Of a stretch of DNA of 64,000 bases, positions 32,000 to 45,128 are shown one piece after another. The DNA lies in contig NC_054536.1 of the NCBI RefSeq assembly GCF_017654505.1, forward strand, positions 12,765,794-12,829,793, in the 5' to 3' direction. The DNA comes from Polyodon spathula (lineage: Eukaryota > Chordata > Actinopteri > Acipenseriformes > Polyodontidae). A program made the position numbers and the translations under genes. The notes under the pieces were generated by a model that was given only the letters and a program-made list of their open reading frames with translations, made no database searches and was not told the origin of the DNA. The first letter of the stretch is position 1. Every line of letters begins with the position of its first letter.

Positions 32000-34900
32000 A
32001 ATGGTCATCAGTAAAGGTTTATGGCTGCTATCCTGGATTTAGCATGGTGACTAATTTATCATATTTACACTACTCGGATTGCAAAACTAGTTGTGATGTT
32101 AGTAACCTGAGGCATTGTGAGTGTTTAAAAGTGCTTTTAGTCACCGGCAGGAATAGGCTTAAAATAAATTATTTTAACCCTAAAATGTAGGTGAATAATG
32201 TTGGTAAAGTCCCACAATGCACATGTACTTGTAATAATGTGTTTAACAAGATTTGAAAAACATTATTGTTAAGTACCTATGTTAAATGTTATGGCATGTT
32301 TTCATAACCATACGCTACTTAACATTGTACGTTATAAGCCAGCATTGTCTTATTTCTGTGGCTGACCTGAGGTCACAAGCTAGAGCCCTGCAGCAGGACT
32401 GGGTTCCCATGGAACCCACGGAACCCACGGACATGATAGGAGCGGGGAAAATGTACTTTGTTGCAGGTGGGCACTCATTTCAGATCGCAGTAATTTGCAG
32501 GAACAGATTAAATATCACCTTTTTACAAAGAGTAGGCTAATCAGAAAATTCCTTTTGTTTTGAGCTTTTCTTTTGTATAAGTATTTAGCTCCCGCACTCT
32601 GAATCCGGGTCTCGTTCTGTGATGTTACATACGCAGAAATGACTAAATATTGCACAGTCAATTGATAGCTGATTGAGTTAACTGGCTCTAAGAATATAAA
32701 GTTTACACTCCTACACATAGTGAAGATGTCTTACAGTAGCAAAGCATTTTTGTTACATGGTTTGAGCAAGATTTGTTTTACTTTGTACCTGCTTGCTAAA
32801 ACATGAAAATTCAGCCTGGATCCCATTTGTTAAACTGATTAAAATAAATGAGTAAACCATTATGTAGTAGTTTTTTTTTTTTTGTTTAGAAGAAAAAAAA
32901 CAAAGTAGTATCGGGAAGATATTTGCATTTGGAGAAAAAAATGTGGGAGTGGGTTTTGCAGGGCTGGCTGGACTAGTTAAAGGCACTTTCACTTGAACTG
33001 CCCAAGGTATGAAAAAACTGGAACGACAGCATGTGCTGTTGTGCCTAAAAAGTGTTTTTATTTTATTTTTTAAATCTAAAATATCTGTTGGAACGGATCA
33101 GGAAATGTTAAACGTCAATGGACGTGGATGTTAGTGCTTGGAGATTGGTGTGAACTGGGGAATGCAATTAGTATGAACCCAGCATCACTTAATGTAAATT
33201 TTATTTTCTTTTAAGCTCAGCAACAACGTCTTACTTATAAAAGTTGCTTGCACAATATTTAACAAACTATGTAAATAACAACTATGCTAATTGTTGAAAT
33301 CATTTGTAGTGGGATTGACTGAACCAGGCAATTTTAAAATTAATTTCCAGCGCTTTCAAATTTGCTGTGAGTTTGCAATTTACACTGAAATGACTCAAAA
33401 TACTAGCAAGGGATCTCATGTCACCATGCATCTGAGGAAATTCAAATAAAGGTTATTAATCTATCAACCCTGACAACAGAGAAGATACACCTCCCACGTT
33501 CTAATAATAATATACTTTTATATTCAGCGCCTGATACCTCTATTTAAATAAAAAAGAAGTTCCTTGCTTTTGGCTCTGCATGCTTAATTGTGACTGCAAT
33601 CAGTTATCTTATAATAGTGCCTGTTATGTTGAGTGCTGTTTAATGAGGTCCTCAGCAGGACTAATATGTTAAGCCACAATGCCTAGATTTGTATAAAGTG
33701 CATGTTGGTATTGTAACTACAATGTACAGGCCTAAATATAAACTGAAAGTAAGACTTTTTAATTTTGTTTTTAAATAAGCTGTAAAGTCTATACTTGCTA
33801 TAATACGATTAAACATGTAATATGTTTATTATTATGTCCATAATTTGTGCTGGGTTGAAATTATGCTTCACTGAATAATGTGATGTACTGTCTATTTTCC
33901 TCTTTGTAACACACATTCATTGAAAATGACCTTGAAACTTTGCTTAATGGTTTATGCTCAACACTGTTTGGTACACATATTGTTTTTACAGAATACATAA
34001 CGAAATCCAGTGGTCAACTCATATTTAATTGCCAAGATAAAGCATTATGGTATATATACTACTTAAGATGTCACACTATTAAAGTAAGTAAATTATGCTT
34101 CAATACCTTTTCTTTTATAGTTCTGACTGCACAAAATTGTAATGGTGGCCAGTAAAATAAAGCAGGTCCTGTTTATTATTATTTAGATCAATCCTTAAGT
34201 TAATATGGGTACCAGCTTGTATGTAGTTTACAGTGGTGGTATAGTTCACAATACTTTATGATTTCAGGATCATAAAGCTGCAGTTTAGTAAGCACAGAGA
34301 CCTTGGCTGCATTAATTGTCCTTAGTTAATCTTTGTAGGATGAATTAAGTACCTACCTATAAACCTCCTTTAACCTTGTACATAAAACAACCACAAATGT
34401 ACATTGATTTTAAAATTCTATTTATAATTTAGTAGTAGCAATATTCATTAAGTAACGTAACAGTTCACAGCTTGTTCATTGAATGTTTTACAGAATGGTT
34501 CTTAAGATGCTGCAAGATATAAAATTACGGTTTTTAGTATCATGAAAAAGTTGATCACCATGACCTACATCTACAGTAGGTACAGAATAGCATTTTTTTT
34601 AAAAAAATGGAAATGCACACCAAAACACTAGAAAAGGGATTCCCAATATATAACCAGGTGCCTCCTTAAATCCCCATATTTTGATATGCTCAATAACTTG
34701 TGCTTTTTAATTACAAAGTTTTCTAATTACAATGCAGGCGTTGAATACCCACATACAGGTGCCTCCATTATATCCCTGCGTGGGATGTTAAAGCACCAAG
34801 TCAAGAATTTTGATGTTAAAAAATATTTTATTGTCACTGAATCATTTAGAGTAAATGTAAACCCATCCACCTTAATATACATAATCTTAAGAGCAATACT

Positions 34901-36409
34901 TTACATTGTTCTGTCAGATTGTGCAGTTGAGAGCTTATTTATTAAAGCTCCAACTGTTTTTTTTTGGAATCCTGCTTCAATACACACACCTTGTCTGCTT
35001 TTTAGGAATACAAAATGCAATGCAGCTCAAGCCATGCTAGATTTAACCCCCCCCCCCCTTTTTTGGATGTACCGTAGGTGAAAAATGCATCAGACCCCGT
35101 TAACACTTGTGATTTAAAGCGGCCATGGGCGGCTTCAGGGTCGCCTTTTCTCATGTGAACGCTCCAAAAAAGAAAAGCAAGCCCTGGGCCCGCCTATATT
35201 TAGGTCGCCATTTCAATGCAGCCAAGGGCCTGCAATGCAGGACCAGGGGCGGCCTTTACAGAAGTATGAACGCAAAGCAGACTAGGGCTGCCCTTCTATC
35301 ACATTACCAATTTGATTTTCATGATGTTGGAGCTTTTTTTGTTTTACATTTGGAGAGGGGCAAAAAACATGCAAGAATTTTTTTGATTGTTTGAGAACCA
35401 AGTCAATACAAGTACCATATATAAACATTTAACACAGTCAAACTTGTTTTTTTTAAAAAAAAAAAAAAAAGCAAGGAACTAATTATTACATTTGAAGTAA
35501 AAAAAAAAAAAAAAAAAAATGTATTTTTTTTTTATTGATTAATGGCACTGGTAAGCTTGTAATTTGCTTAATCTGAAAGTGTAACAAATTGTATTTTCAC
35601 TAATGTGTAATTTCAATGCCTCTTATATTGTTAGTCTATAGCCATATGTTCAGTAATATTCCAAGAAAAGGGGTAATGCTGATGTTCAGTCTTTACTTGT
35701 AACGATTAGGAACTAGAGCATAACAACGAGTAAACAATAGAATAGTTCAACGATCCATGTTTGTAAACAGACAGTATTCATGCAGATTAACAAATACATA
35801 TAAAAATGAGAAGAAACACAAATAATGTATTTAGCATTATTTAATGCCATGTCTTTCCTCAGGAGGAAGCAGTAGTACCAATAGGTGGTCGTGAGTTTGT
35901 CTTGTAAATGTCAGTCATTGTGTACAACCTGGTAGTCATTTGCAATCCAAGTGAAGTATCCATTACAAAAATAAATATTTATACCTGCGAACACTAGCAA
36001 GTTGCTGTTTCCCGCATTCTAAATACCTCTGTGTTCTTGAGAGAATAATGTGATTGTGGGTGGGGGTAAGCGCGGCCCGTCACCCCGTCACACAAGTCAT
36101 TTTTTTTTTTAAAACCATAAAATTGCTTCTGTGCGGCACTGAAAAACAAAAATTAAAACAAACATCTGCAACAAAAAGGATTACTGTATATCTCAGTAGC
36201 GCTTCCATTCTGAGTGCAGGCTATCGTTCCATAAAAAAAAATTAAAAAGATGTTTGCCACATTTTAGGCCTACTTTTCAGTCACATGTGAATGCGCAAAG
36301 TCGCCTTAAAAAATGCAAATGAGAACAGGGTTGCAGACCTAAATATGGGGCAGGCCAGGGCCGGGCCAGTAGTGTGAACAGGGTTAAAGTTGTGAAGGCC
36401 CAGAGCTGC
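32000..36409. other. Intergenic region, cct5 and otulin tail to tail
   Basis: This region is flanked by the cct5 3' UTR on the left and the otulin stop codon (36410) on the right. It is AT-rich, with poly-A/T tracts at 32871-32888, 35448-35470 and 35500-35530, and a repeat fragment at 34630-34790. An inverted-repeat element fills 35094-36385. No conserved coding exon was recognised; short open frames such as 34686-35081 are not supported. Confidence 0.6.
35094..36385. mobile_element. Inverted-repeat DNA transposon-like element, about 1.3 kb
   Basis: The left end is ACCCCGTTAACACTT and the right end, reverse-complemented, is AACCCTGTTCACACT. The inner arms also match in inverted orientation: CCTATATTTAGGTCGCC near 35190 against the complement of GACCTAAATATGGGG near 36330, with GGCC-rich segments alongside. 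No transposase is visible. The ends abut the otulin 3' region. Superfamily not determined. Confidence 0.5.
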
Positions 36410-36716
36410 CTATAACCTTGTTGTATTTTGCTTTTGGACCGGGACATTGTAGTGTCTGTCATCCTCTGTGATGAGACACACAGCTGGCCAATCTTCCTTG
36501 TGATCATCAGGGTAAAATGTGATAAACTCATCAGTTTCAAATTTGTAAAGCCTGTACACATGAATTGTCAGTTCCAGCGCGTAGCCCAGGAGGAACATCT
36601 CGACCTGTAAGAAAAACAGCATTCTGTTATTAGATCAATGCAGCAGGTGCTCGGTCTAATTGCCCTCAAGTGCTTTACTTTTGTATATAAAATTCTGTGC
36701 CAATTGAAATGGCTTT

Positions 36717-36774
<58 letters not shown>

Positions 36775-39700
36775 TACACTATGTAACACAATTTTTGTTC
36801 CTGGGTAGGACGTGTTATTTCCTAATTGCTTATGCCTCAAAAGTATAGAAAATGGCTGTTATTCCCCAAACTTTGCTTTTGTGACCAGAACAGTGATATT
36901 TTGAAATATCACTATTTCCAATGGGAAAACGGGCAAATGTGTGTCTTTTCGTTCACATAAAGTCAGAAAAAAACACATGAATCCAAATTAACATGTATTT
37001 ATACTAAAGTAATACAAAAATGACTACAAAAGATTTAGAAGTGAGTAGTTTTGAGAGTTACAATTATACTGTATTTACGGTGTATATAGACATGACATAC
37101 TAAATAAAATGAAAATAATTTCATTTCTGAGTTTCTCCTGTTTGTTTAAATAAAATAAAAATAATTTTTAAATTTCTGAGTTAGTGTGCATCATTAAGGA
37201 ATATTAGAGTGTGTGACCTTAATGCAGAATTGCTTCAACTTAGTGACATTTGTGGGTTTTCGAGCATAAACTGCTCGTTTCAGGTCCTGCCACAACATGT
37301 CAATGAGGTTTAGGTCTGGACTTTGACTAGGCCATTCCAAAACTTTAAATTTCTTGTTCTTCTACCATTCTGATGTAGACTTGCTTGTGTGTTTCGGATC
37401 ATTGTCTTGCTGCATGACCCAGCTGTGCTTCAGCTCACGAACAGATGGATGGCCCGACATTCTCCTATAGAATTCTGATACAGAGCAGAATTCATGGTTC
37501 CTTCAATCATGGCAAGTCGTCCAGGTCCTGATGCAGCAAAGCAACACCAAATCATGACACTACCACAACCATGCTTGACCGCTGGTATGATGTTCCACTT
37601 TTGACTCATCTGGCCATAGAACATTGTTCCAGAACTCTTGAGGATCATTCAGGTGTTTTGTCAAACTTCAGACAAACACTCATGTTCTTAGTGAGCAGTG
37701 GTTTCCACCTTGCTACTCTGCCATGAATCCCATTTTTGCCCAGTGTCTTTCTGATGGAGTCATGAACACTGACCTTAGCCAAGGCGAGAGAGGCCAGTAG
37801 ATCCCTGGATCCCCCCCCCCGGAGGTCTTAAGGAATTTCTTTTGATCGTGGCATGATGTGCCCCTACAACCTGTATGCTGACAACTTCACTCTGATTGCA
37901 AGGGCTAAAGTTAGTCAGATTTATATTGGGCAGGGCTGGCCCAAATCAGGCCTGATTGTTAACCAAAGCACCAAACTTGTGTCATTTTTTCTCTCAGACT
38001 CCCTCTATATACTACTACAGACCATAAAAGATCTGACCAAATTCAACATGAAAAATGTAGAAAAGTCAGACAGGAGGCAAATACTTTCACAGCACTGTAT
38101 GAGATGAGATTTTAATTGGCTCAATTCTTTTTTTCATCATTTCAAAAATGTGGTTTGTTTACAACATTCATACATTTGTCTTCTGCCCACTCGACTTGAA
38201 CAGAAGGCAAAGTTTGCCTGTATTTCTCAAATAAGTATGCTCTTGCAGCAGAAAGAGGTTGTACATTACATTAAATTGTTAAGTTACTCAAAAATTGGAG
38301 ATGGGAATCTGTTTCAAAATGCTTTGTTTTACCATTTTGTTAAGAAACACTGGAACCGATATGAACATTTTAAATATAGAAAAAAATATAGAAAATATAG
38401 AAAAATACCCTGGGAGCTCAAGATGTTACTGATACTGCAGATGAAGGAAGCAGAGAAGTAAGATTAAAGACAGATAGTAGCCTGACTGACCTGCTCGAGT
38501 CCACCGCTGAAGCCCACTTGATTGAGGTGGTTGCTGAGGAATGTGCAGGGGGTATCAGAACTATCCCGAGCAAACAAGAGCCAGCAGAAAATGGGCACAT
38601 CCTTCTCCTGCTGCATGTCATTGTACAGTTCAATAGCAGTATTCAACATCAGCAATTTCACAGCCTCCAGCAAACTGTACTCCTCCTCTTCATTCCTGAA
38701 GATCTCATCACACACGGCTTGTCTCTCTTCTGCACTGGAGGATTCCACCACGGCCAACCACTTTACCATGGAAAAATAAGAGAACATGAAGGAGCTTTCT
38801 GTGAAGATCTGAGGTTTTAAATACAGTAGGCCTACCATTCAACTTTTTGTGATGACATTTGGGACATCATCACTAGCTAAATTAACCAATCAAAGCACTC
38901 CATTTCATAGTTCTGAGTACAGGTGATTTTTTACAACACAGATCAAAACCTCACAGGTCCCATGGTTTTCTGAGCCCCGAGTTTAAATTTTAAAATTATA
39001 ACAATTAAAATGACAAAGAAATGGAGACACCTACAGCAAATGTCAATACAGGCATCACATTTTGGGGGGAGGGGGTTACTTTATGGTAAATTTCTGAAAT
39101 GGAACAAATCTGATATTCATATGACTTATAAAAAATGTTTTGATTTTATAGTGTCTTGCGCTAACATTGCCACACTTGTGACTACAATAACATAAAAGAA
39201 CAGCATTCAAAATGAATATCAAACAATATAAACTTTGTTTTCATCACCACTAACAAGAAAACAAATTGTATGTGGCCAGAATCCTAAAGAAGTTTATCCT
39301 ATGCTACTGAAAACTGAAACAGAGAACTTATTTCTTCAGAAATATCCATCTTGAAACTATTAGACTAGATAAAAAAGCACCATCTTAGAAACATTAAGAA
39401 CACTTTCTTACCTTTTTCTTTAGAAGCTGCATATGTCCTCTTAACAATTCCACCAAATGTCCATTTTCATTGTCTTGTGTAAACCTCCACTGCTTCATCC
39501 AGTCATAACAGGAGGCTAACTTTTCAGGTAGCTGAAAAAAGGCAGGAAGAAAAGTTGTACAAATGTCATCATTGACCACTAGATTGATCCACAGAAAACT
39601 AAATACATTTCCATCCAAAAGGCCAGCTAAAGTGTGATAGTTTGGGCAGCACCTCCTGCAGGAGAGGAGTGAAACCTGTCACACATTCAGAACAGCAAAT

Positions 39701-42700
39701 GCTGTAGAATCAACACACAGAACATGCTGCACTGACTGCCCTGGTTGATCTCCCCAAAGCCACAGTCTGAGTCTTACACCATGTATGGATCGTCCTAACA
39801 GGCAATGCTGTCGCAGGATACCACATCCTGGCAGTCTGTAGGAATGGAAGGATATTGTCCGATTCAGGCCCACTTCAGTAATGCAAGGACAGTGACGGAT
39901 AGTAACTCAATAAAAAGCTGTGCATACGTTTATCTTCAAAGTGATTTATATTAGCAAGGACATGGATATCAACAGCAGCCACTAGGTAAAAATCTTAAAG
40001 TAGTTTCAGTAATCACTACACAACAAAAAAATGAAGTTTGATTTGAGGTACAACACATTCTGTACGTATACTGGCTCGTACCTGGATAAAGTCTTCTCTC
40101 TGAAGCCAGGCTGGTGCTTTGTTACTCTGGACCAATGCCTGGAAAAGCGTTGCTCGCATCGCACAGTAATTATCTCCTCGCACTCTCCGAAGCCCACTGA
40201 AATTTGTATAAACTTCTTCATATCCCTAAAGATAGGAAAACAGACATTTATTTGGTCATTCAGGACTTTTTGATCACTGACAAAATATAAATCTCGAAAT
40301 AGATAAATGTGAAATAAGCTGTTCATTATACAAACAGTGTACCAAAACAATTATCCAATAGTTTAGCGCCTCATCAGGGAAAATACAAGAGCTGCTTTTG
40401 AATGAGTCCCCCAGACCAATTCCAGACACAAGCCAAGTAACACTGATGCTGATACTGTATACAACGGGGTACATGCCTGACAAATAATGCTTCTTTGAGG
40501 GTCTGCCAATAAAGCAGATGGGTATGAGTTATGGATTGTCTTTACAAATGGGCACAGAATAAAAATAATTAACATTTGCTAGTCTTGGCATGTTTAATCA
40601 AGCTCAGACATTTCCACTTGCCAATCAGTTTTAAATAGCTTCCAGTTCTCATCTGATGAAGAGATATTTGTGATCTTCATAGCCTGTATAGTTAATACAC
40701 TTCAGCTAACCCTATTAAAAAGTCTTCTGTCAGCTTTGCATTTACCATATCTAGATTCACTGGGTATTGCTACAGAATAATATAACCAAAGTGCAAGACA
40801 TCTACAAAGTTCTTGCAACTTATTGTGGAGCAAGTGTATATGGCACCCCAAAGTAGCTTTGCCAATTGGTCCCTACACTATATATACCAATTCTGAGTGG
40901 CTCACCTTTTTAATCAGTGCACTTTTGGCTGTGTTTCCTCTCCACTCATTTTCACTGTACTTTAACATGTCCACTTCTGGACAGATGCTGCACTTATCAT
41001 GAGAAACTGAAAAAAAAAAGAAAAGAACTGAAATTGAGCTGTAATTTAAAAATAACACTTTCTTCAAAAGATATAATTTATATTCAGTGATCAAATATCA
41101 CATTGGATCACGGAAGCAACAGAAATAAGCATTGAGCTATGAGTAAGTTACATTTTGGAATACAATTAAAATGCTAAAGAAGCACTCACCCATCAAATCA
41201 ACACATTTTGCTCCATTTTTTTCCAGCTGATCCTCTTCTATCTCTTCAGCACCTCGATATAGATCAACTTCACTGGGAGGAAATCAATAAGGCTTATCAA
41301 AACAGCAGAGAGTATGGTGTCCCAGTGGTCTAAGCTAATTGGTAACAAAGCATTCTCCTCAGATGTATGTATTTATGTATTACACTGGTTTCACTAGCTG
41401 AAACGTGTGTCCACTACTAATTCTTTTGTAATGCCTTATTCAAAACATTAAAACAGATTATATCATATATAAAAGGCATCAATACCTTGTGTTATCCTCA
41501 TCTTCAACAGCAGCACTCATTTCTCTCATTGGCTCTTCATTCAAAGATTTCACAGGTTTTGGGGCACTTGATTTTTCTTGGGTTTCACTTTGGCTCTCCG
41601 GTTCCATCTCTATGCTGGGAGTCCTTTGTGCGTCTTTCTTGTCAACAGCACTTTCCTCAACTTCAGCTTTTTTGCCTCCTTTGGTTAGATCGTCTCCAAT
41701 GTCTTCCAGAGACTGTACTATATTTATCTCCACAGCACTCTCCGGTTGATCTTGACTTTCAAACGCTTGTGTATCTGCAGTGTTTTCTTCCTCCATGCAG
41801 CTGGGAATACAAAGCTTAGTTTTAAATGAGTAAAACACTAGACCTGTGGCTGAACAGAAACTAAAACTGCACATGGTGTTTCTATGGTATTTATATTGGT
41901 AAATTCTGCTGGCATAGTCTTCAGACGGGCACAGCTTATTGCTATGAAGACAGATACAATGTTGTGCTTTTTGCACAATAAATATATAATAAGGTTTCTG
42001 TTAGTATAAATGGATTGTCACAAGCCCCCAAATATTCTGCTGCAAATCTTTGTTTTACACTGTGTGGTGCTTTATTCCCAATGGCAGTGCTTGATCTGTG
42101 CTCTGTACTAACTTCCAGCGTTACAGGGAAAAGGAACCCTCTGACCTTACATATTTTTTTATGAGTAGCATATTACATGAGCATAACCCTCAGCTGGATT
42201 GCCTACATTGCAAGACAAGAGTGAAACAAATGAAATACAATCTGAAAACAATTAATATATAGTGCTGGGACAAATGTTTTAAATGTATTTGTTATGTTCT
42301 TCCTATCACTATCTAAATGCCATAACTATTACCTGTACTTCCATTAGTTACACAAATCTCAAAAGTAAAGTTTTTAAATAAATACATGTTTATACATTAC
42401 AGAACTACATAACGAATGGAAGTACGTAAAAGGTAGAATTTATGGAATTTTGTTAGCTAATGTTTACATATTTTGTAAACGTTTTCAAATCTCAAAAGTT
42501 TCTAGAAGCTTTTATAGAGTTTCTCTATAACTTTGAGGTGGGGGTGCAGATACTGTGAAGATGGACAACAACATTTTAAAGCAGCAAAACCCCAAATCGT
42601 TGAGGGTAGGATTGTGTGTAGTTATTTTGTTAAACCCAGACATTTTCAACATACCTCTCACTCCTCACCGACTCCTCTGCAAGCCTGGGTCTCTTAGCTT

Positions 42701-44618
42701 TGACATAAGAATTGATGGCCGAACTGCTATTATCTTTACCCTCTGTCTCCGTTAAACCTCTCTCGTCTTCCTGCACTGCATCCTTGACTAACTTTCCAAT
42801 TCCATTTTTCACAGTCTGCTGCTCATAATCAATGCAAGCAGGGTCATTGATTTTCTCTGTGGCAATAGTTTTCTTAGATTTAGTCCTGTAAAAAATGTAT
42901 ACAAATAAATACAAGTGTGAGAACCTCACTAATAATTGTTAGTATACCTCTACACTACATTAATATATATAGTGATTTGTGAAATAAAACATTTCTTAAT
43001 CCTTAAACTTAAACCTGTATACCCAAAAATAAATCAGTACATTATAAGTGGAATGAGATTAGGTGGTCATAGGGCTTCTGTAAAATTGCTGGTTCTTTGG
43101 TTGTTGTTTTACAATGTATGTATTTAGTATATGACCATCTAATGCCACATTTATCTTAATGTGAAGTGTGCACCCTAATAAATTAAAATTAAAAATAAAT
43201 TCTGATTGATCGTTCAAGGAGGGAGTTCTCCCTTTTTTGTGTGAAGCAGCAAACCAGTAGAGAAATCCAAGGAAAGAAATCTCGAGTTCCATTACCCTAC
43301 ATCTCCCTTTTTTATTATAGAAGGTGAAAGTACCAGCCCATTATAAAATAGACCGTTTACAGTTAAACCTTACTCTGCATTGCTGGCTGGCTGCTTTTGT
43401 TCTTCCTGGGTTATCATGGCTTTAGTAACACTTCCTGCAAAAGCTGTATGTGCTGTGAGCTCCGGGTCAGCTGCCAGTGTCTCCAGCTCTAGCAGACGGA
43501 CAGATTCACTCTCCTGGTGCACAGCCACAGCCTCCTCAGCACACGTTTCAGAGCACGGGGGCTTTACTACACCACCCTCTAGCACCCTGTCGACTGGCGT
43601 GACTCCGTGATTATTCTCCTGGCTGGGAAAAACAAAGGGGTTGTCTTTTGAGTCTGACAATCCAACTGAATTACTTATTCAGCACGTTGCAAGGAGTTGA
43701 TACATTGAATCCTTAGTAAAATGTATTTTGGAAGTCACACTTCAGTTTGGTACACTTTTGTACTGGGTACATACTACATTACAACAGCTGCATCATACTT
43801 AGGCCTACAGTCTCAGGCAGAATGTAGACAACAAAACAATAACATGATATATTGTGACATTACACTAAATTGAGAATACTCCCTTAAAAAAAAAAAAGAT
43901 TACTTTAAAACTAAAATTAAATATAGCCTTCCAATGAATAACTTTTTTTTTAATCCTTTTAAAAACTACAATCCCACAATGCTCATTCACACCGTTCGCT
44001 GGCCTTACACTTCCCTATTGCAACAAGACAGCTGTTTTTTTAGTTCATTTTGTTTTACAAAGTGTTTTTTTTTTTTTTGTTTAACAGTATTTGCTGCATA
44101 AATTCAACCATCACCCAATTCTTTCCAAAAAAACAATAACTTGCTACAAGCTACAGCTTCTTTGTGGTAAACAATATAATAACCATAAACAAACTACACA
44201 TTTAATAATAATGGATCCATAATGTCATGTTCTTACATTTCTCTATATACTGATGATAGATTAAATATATAAACTGTAACAATACAATCTAATACATTCC
44301 ACATTTATTTTTCAGTTGTAAAAACAAACATGAGTTAAAGTTTTAAATTGTGACTTTTAAAATTTTACTTATTTACCTTTTGTACACACCAACACCAGTA
44401 GAGACATTTGGAAGGACCTTTACAGGCATTCTAGTGTCTTTGAAGTTCCCTCCTGCTTCTGGTTGGGTCTCCACAATATCATCCTTGGTGATGTAATCTT
44501 GCTTATTTTCAGCTTTATGCAACAATTCTTTTGTTTCTTCCCGCTGGTGAAGTTGGTGTGAACAGCAGCTTCCCATTTTGTGTTGCTGTTTTATTGTGTT
44601 CCTGTGGGTTCTTTTCAT
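36410..44618 (-). CDS. otulin: OTULIN, Met1-linked (linear) ubiquitin deubiquitinase, with long N-terminal extension
   Basis: OTULIN removes linear ubiquitin chains made by LUBAC and so limits NF-kB and death signalling. Exons in coding order: 44618-44377, 43622-43374, 42885-42655, 41800-41486, 41272-41190, 41006-40906, 40225-40082, 39531-39412, 38760-38491, 36604-36410. All junctions are AG/GT with consistent phases. There are 635 codons from the second ATG (44576) or 649 from the first (44618); human OTULIN has 352. Numbering from MGSCCS: acidic Ser/Glu-rich extension about 1-331; HOIP PUB-binding motif [11 protein letters not shown] about 334-344; EWRGNT helix near 380; catalytic Cys414 in RGDNYCAMR (codon 40163-40165); [11 protein letters not shown]; His622 and Asn624 in EDDRHYN (codons 36452-36454 and 36446-36448). 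The C-terminus is TTRL. The extension exons are all phase 2-2 and could be alternatively included. Identity is secure; the joined N-terminal half is inferred from phase and should be checked with transcripts. Confidence 0.93.
36722..36772. repeat. (AT)n microsatellite in the last otulin intron
   Basis: About 51 bp of TA dinucleotide repeat, 120 bp upstream (in gene sense) of the final otulin exon. Confidence 0.95.
37195..38098 (-). mobile_element. Tc1/mariner transposon remnant in the last otulin intron
   Basis: Minus-strand fragments encode the C-terminal DDE part of a Tc1-type transposase: [35 protein letters not shown] and [12 protein letters not shown] (the usual PDLNPIE is altered). The plus-strand right edge ends in a CAAATACTTTCACAGCACTGTA-type terminus typical of these elements. 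Frames are interrupted, so it is inactive. The transposon is in the same orientation as otulin. Confidence 0.85.
41190..41272 (-). other. otulin: otulin exon encoding the LUBAC (HOIP PUB) interaction motif
   Basis: This 83-bp exon encodes [20 protein letters not shown]. The core [10 protein letters not shown] matches the human PUB-interacting motif DMYRAADEIE, including the tyrosine whose phosphorylation blocks HOIP binding. The motif sits next to the catalytic domain as in human, so the fish-specific extension is added upstream of it. Confidence 0.85.
44377..44618 (-). CDS. otulin: otulin N-terminal exon with two in-frame starts and an MGSCCS lipidation motif
   Basis: Two in-frame ATGs are present. 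The first (44616-44618) lies immediately after a TAG and a CCCCTTTCTGGTAG acceptor-like sequence, in a weak context (T at -3, A at +4). The second (44574-44576) has A at -3 and G at +4, a strong context, and yields MGSCCSHQL. Gly2 followed by Ser6 fits the N-myristoyltransferase rule, and Cys4-Cys5 are typical palmitoylation sites. The longer start would bury the motif. This exon is joined to the rest by phase (ends in AG; next exon begins C, giving Ser). Confidence 0.7.
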
Positions 44619-45087
44619 CTACCAGAAAGGGGCGTGGGTCTTAACTTTTCAAAGTGTAGGAAATGGATCGATGGTGTCATGTCATGACATAAGAACTTTA
44701 CTGCTCGTTTCCGGGCTGCACACTTAAAAGAAAAGGAAATAACATTGTAGTTTGACAAGACCTGCATTGCGAAGATCACACTGATGAAGTAAAAGCGCTT
44801 GTCTAGTTTATACTATAAAATATAGAATAAATTGTATTTTCTTCAGGAAATAACGATATATAAACGGCAAATTGTAAGAAAATATAAAAGTAGGAAACTA
44901 GAAAGTAATAAGTCCAAGTCATTTCTAAGGAGTACACCTTTAAAAAATTGGTTTATGTCGTTGAAAATATTTGCCTTTTGCCCCAAAGAGGTGCGGGTGA
45001 AGCGACTAAAATGTTACAGGTATGATTATGTTACAATAATTTATTAGATTAAAGAGAGAAGTCAAATTGCTCTGCTCTATGAACTGT

Positions 45088-45089
<2 letters not shown>

Positions 45090-45126
<37 letters not shown>
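45090..45126. repeat. (CA)n microsatellite
   Basis: Eighteen CA repeats upstream of otulin. Confidence 0.95.

Positions 45127-45128
<2 letters not shown>

Noticed and set aside
37853..38107. 84-codon open frame at the Tc1 right end
   Set aside because: It overlaps the degenerate left part of the transposon and its terminal sequence; not a gene.
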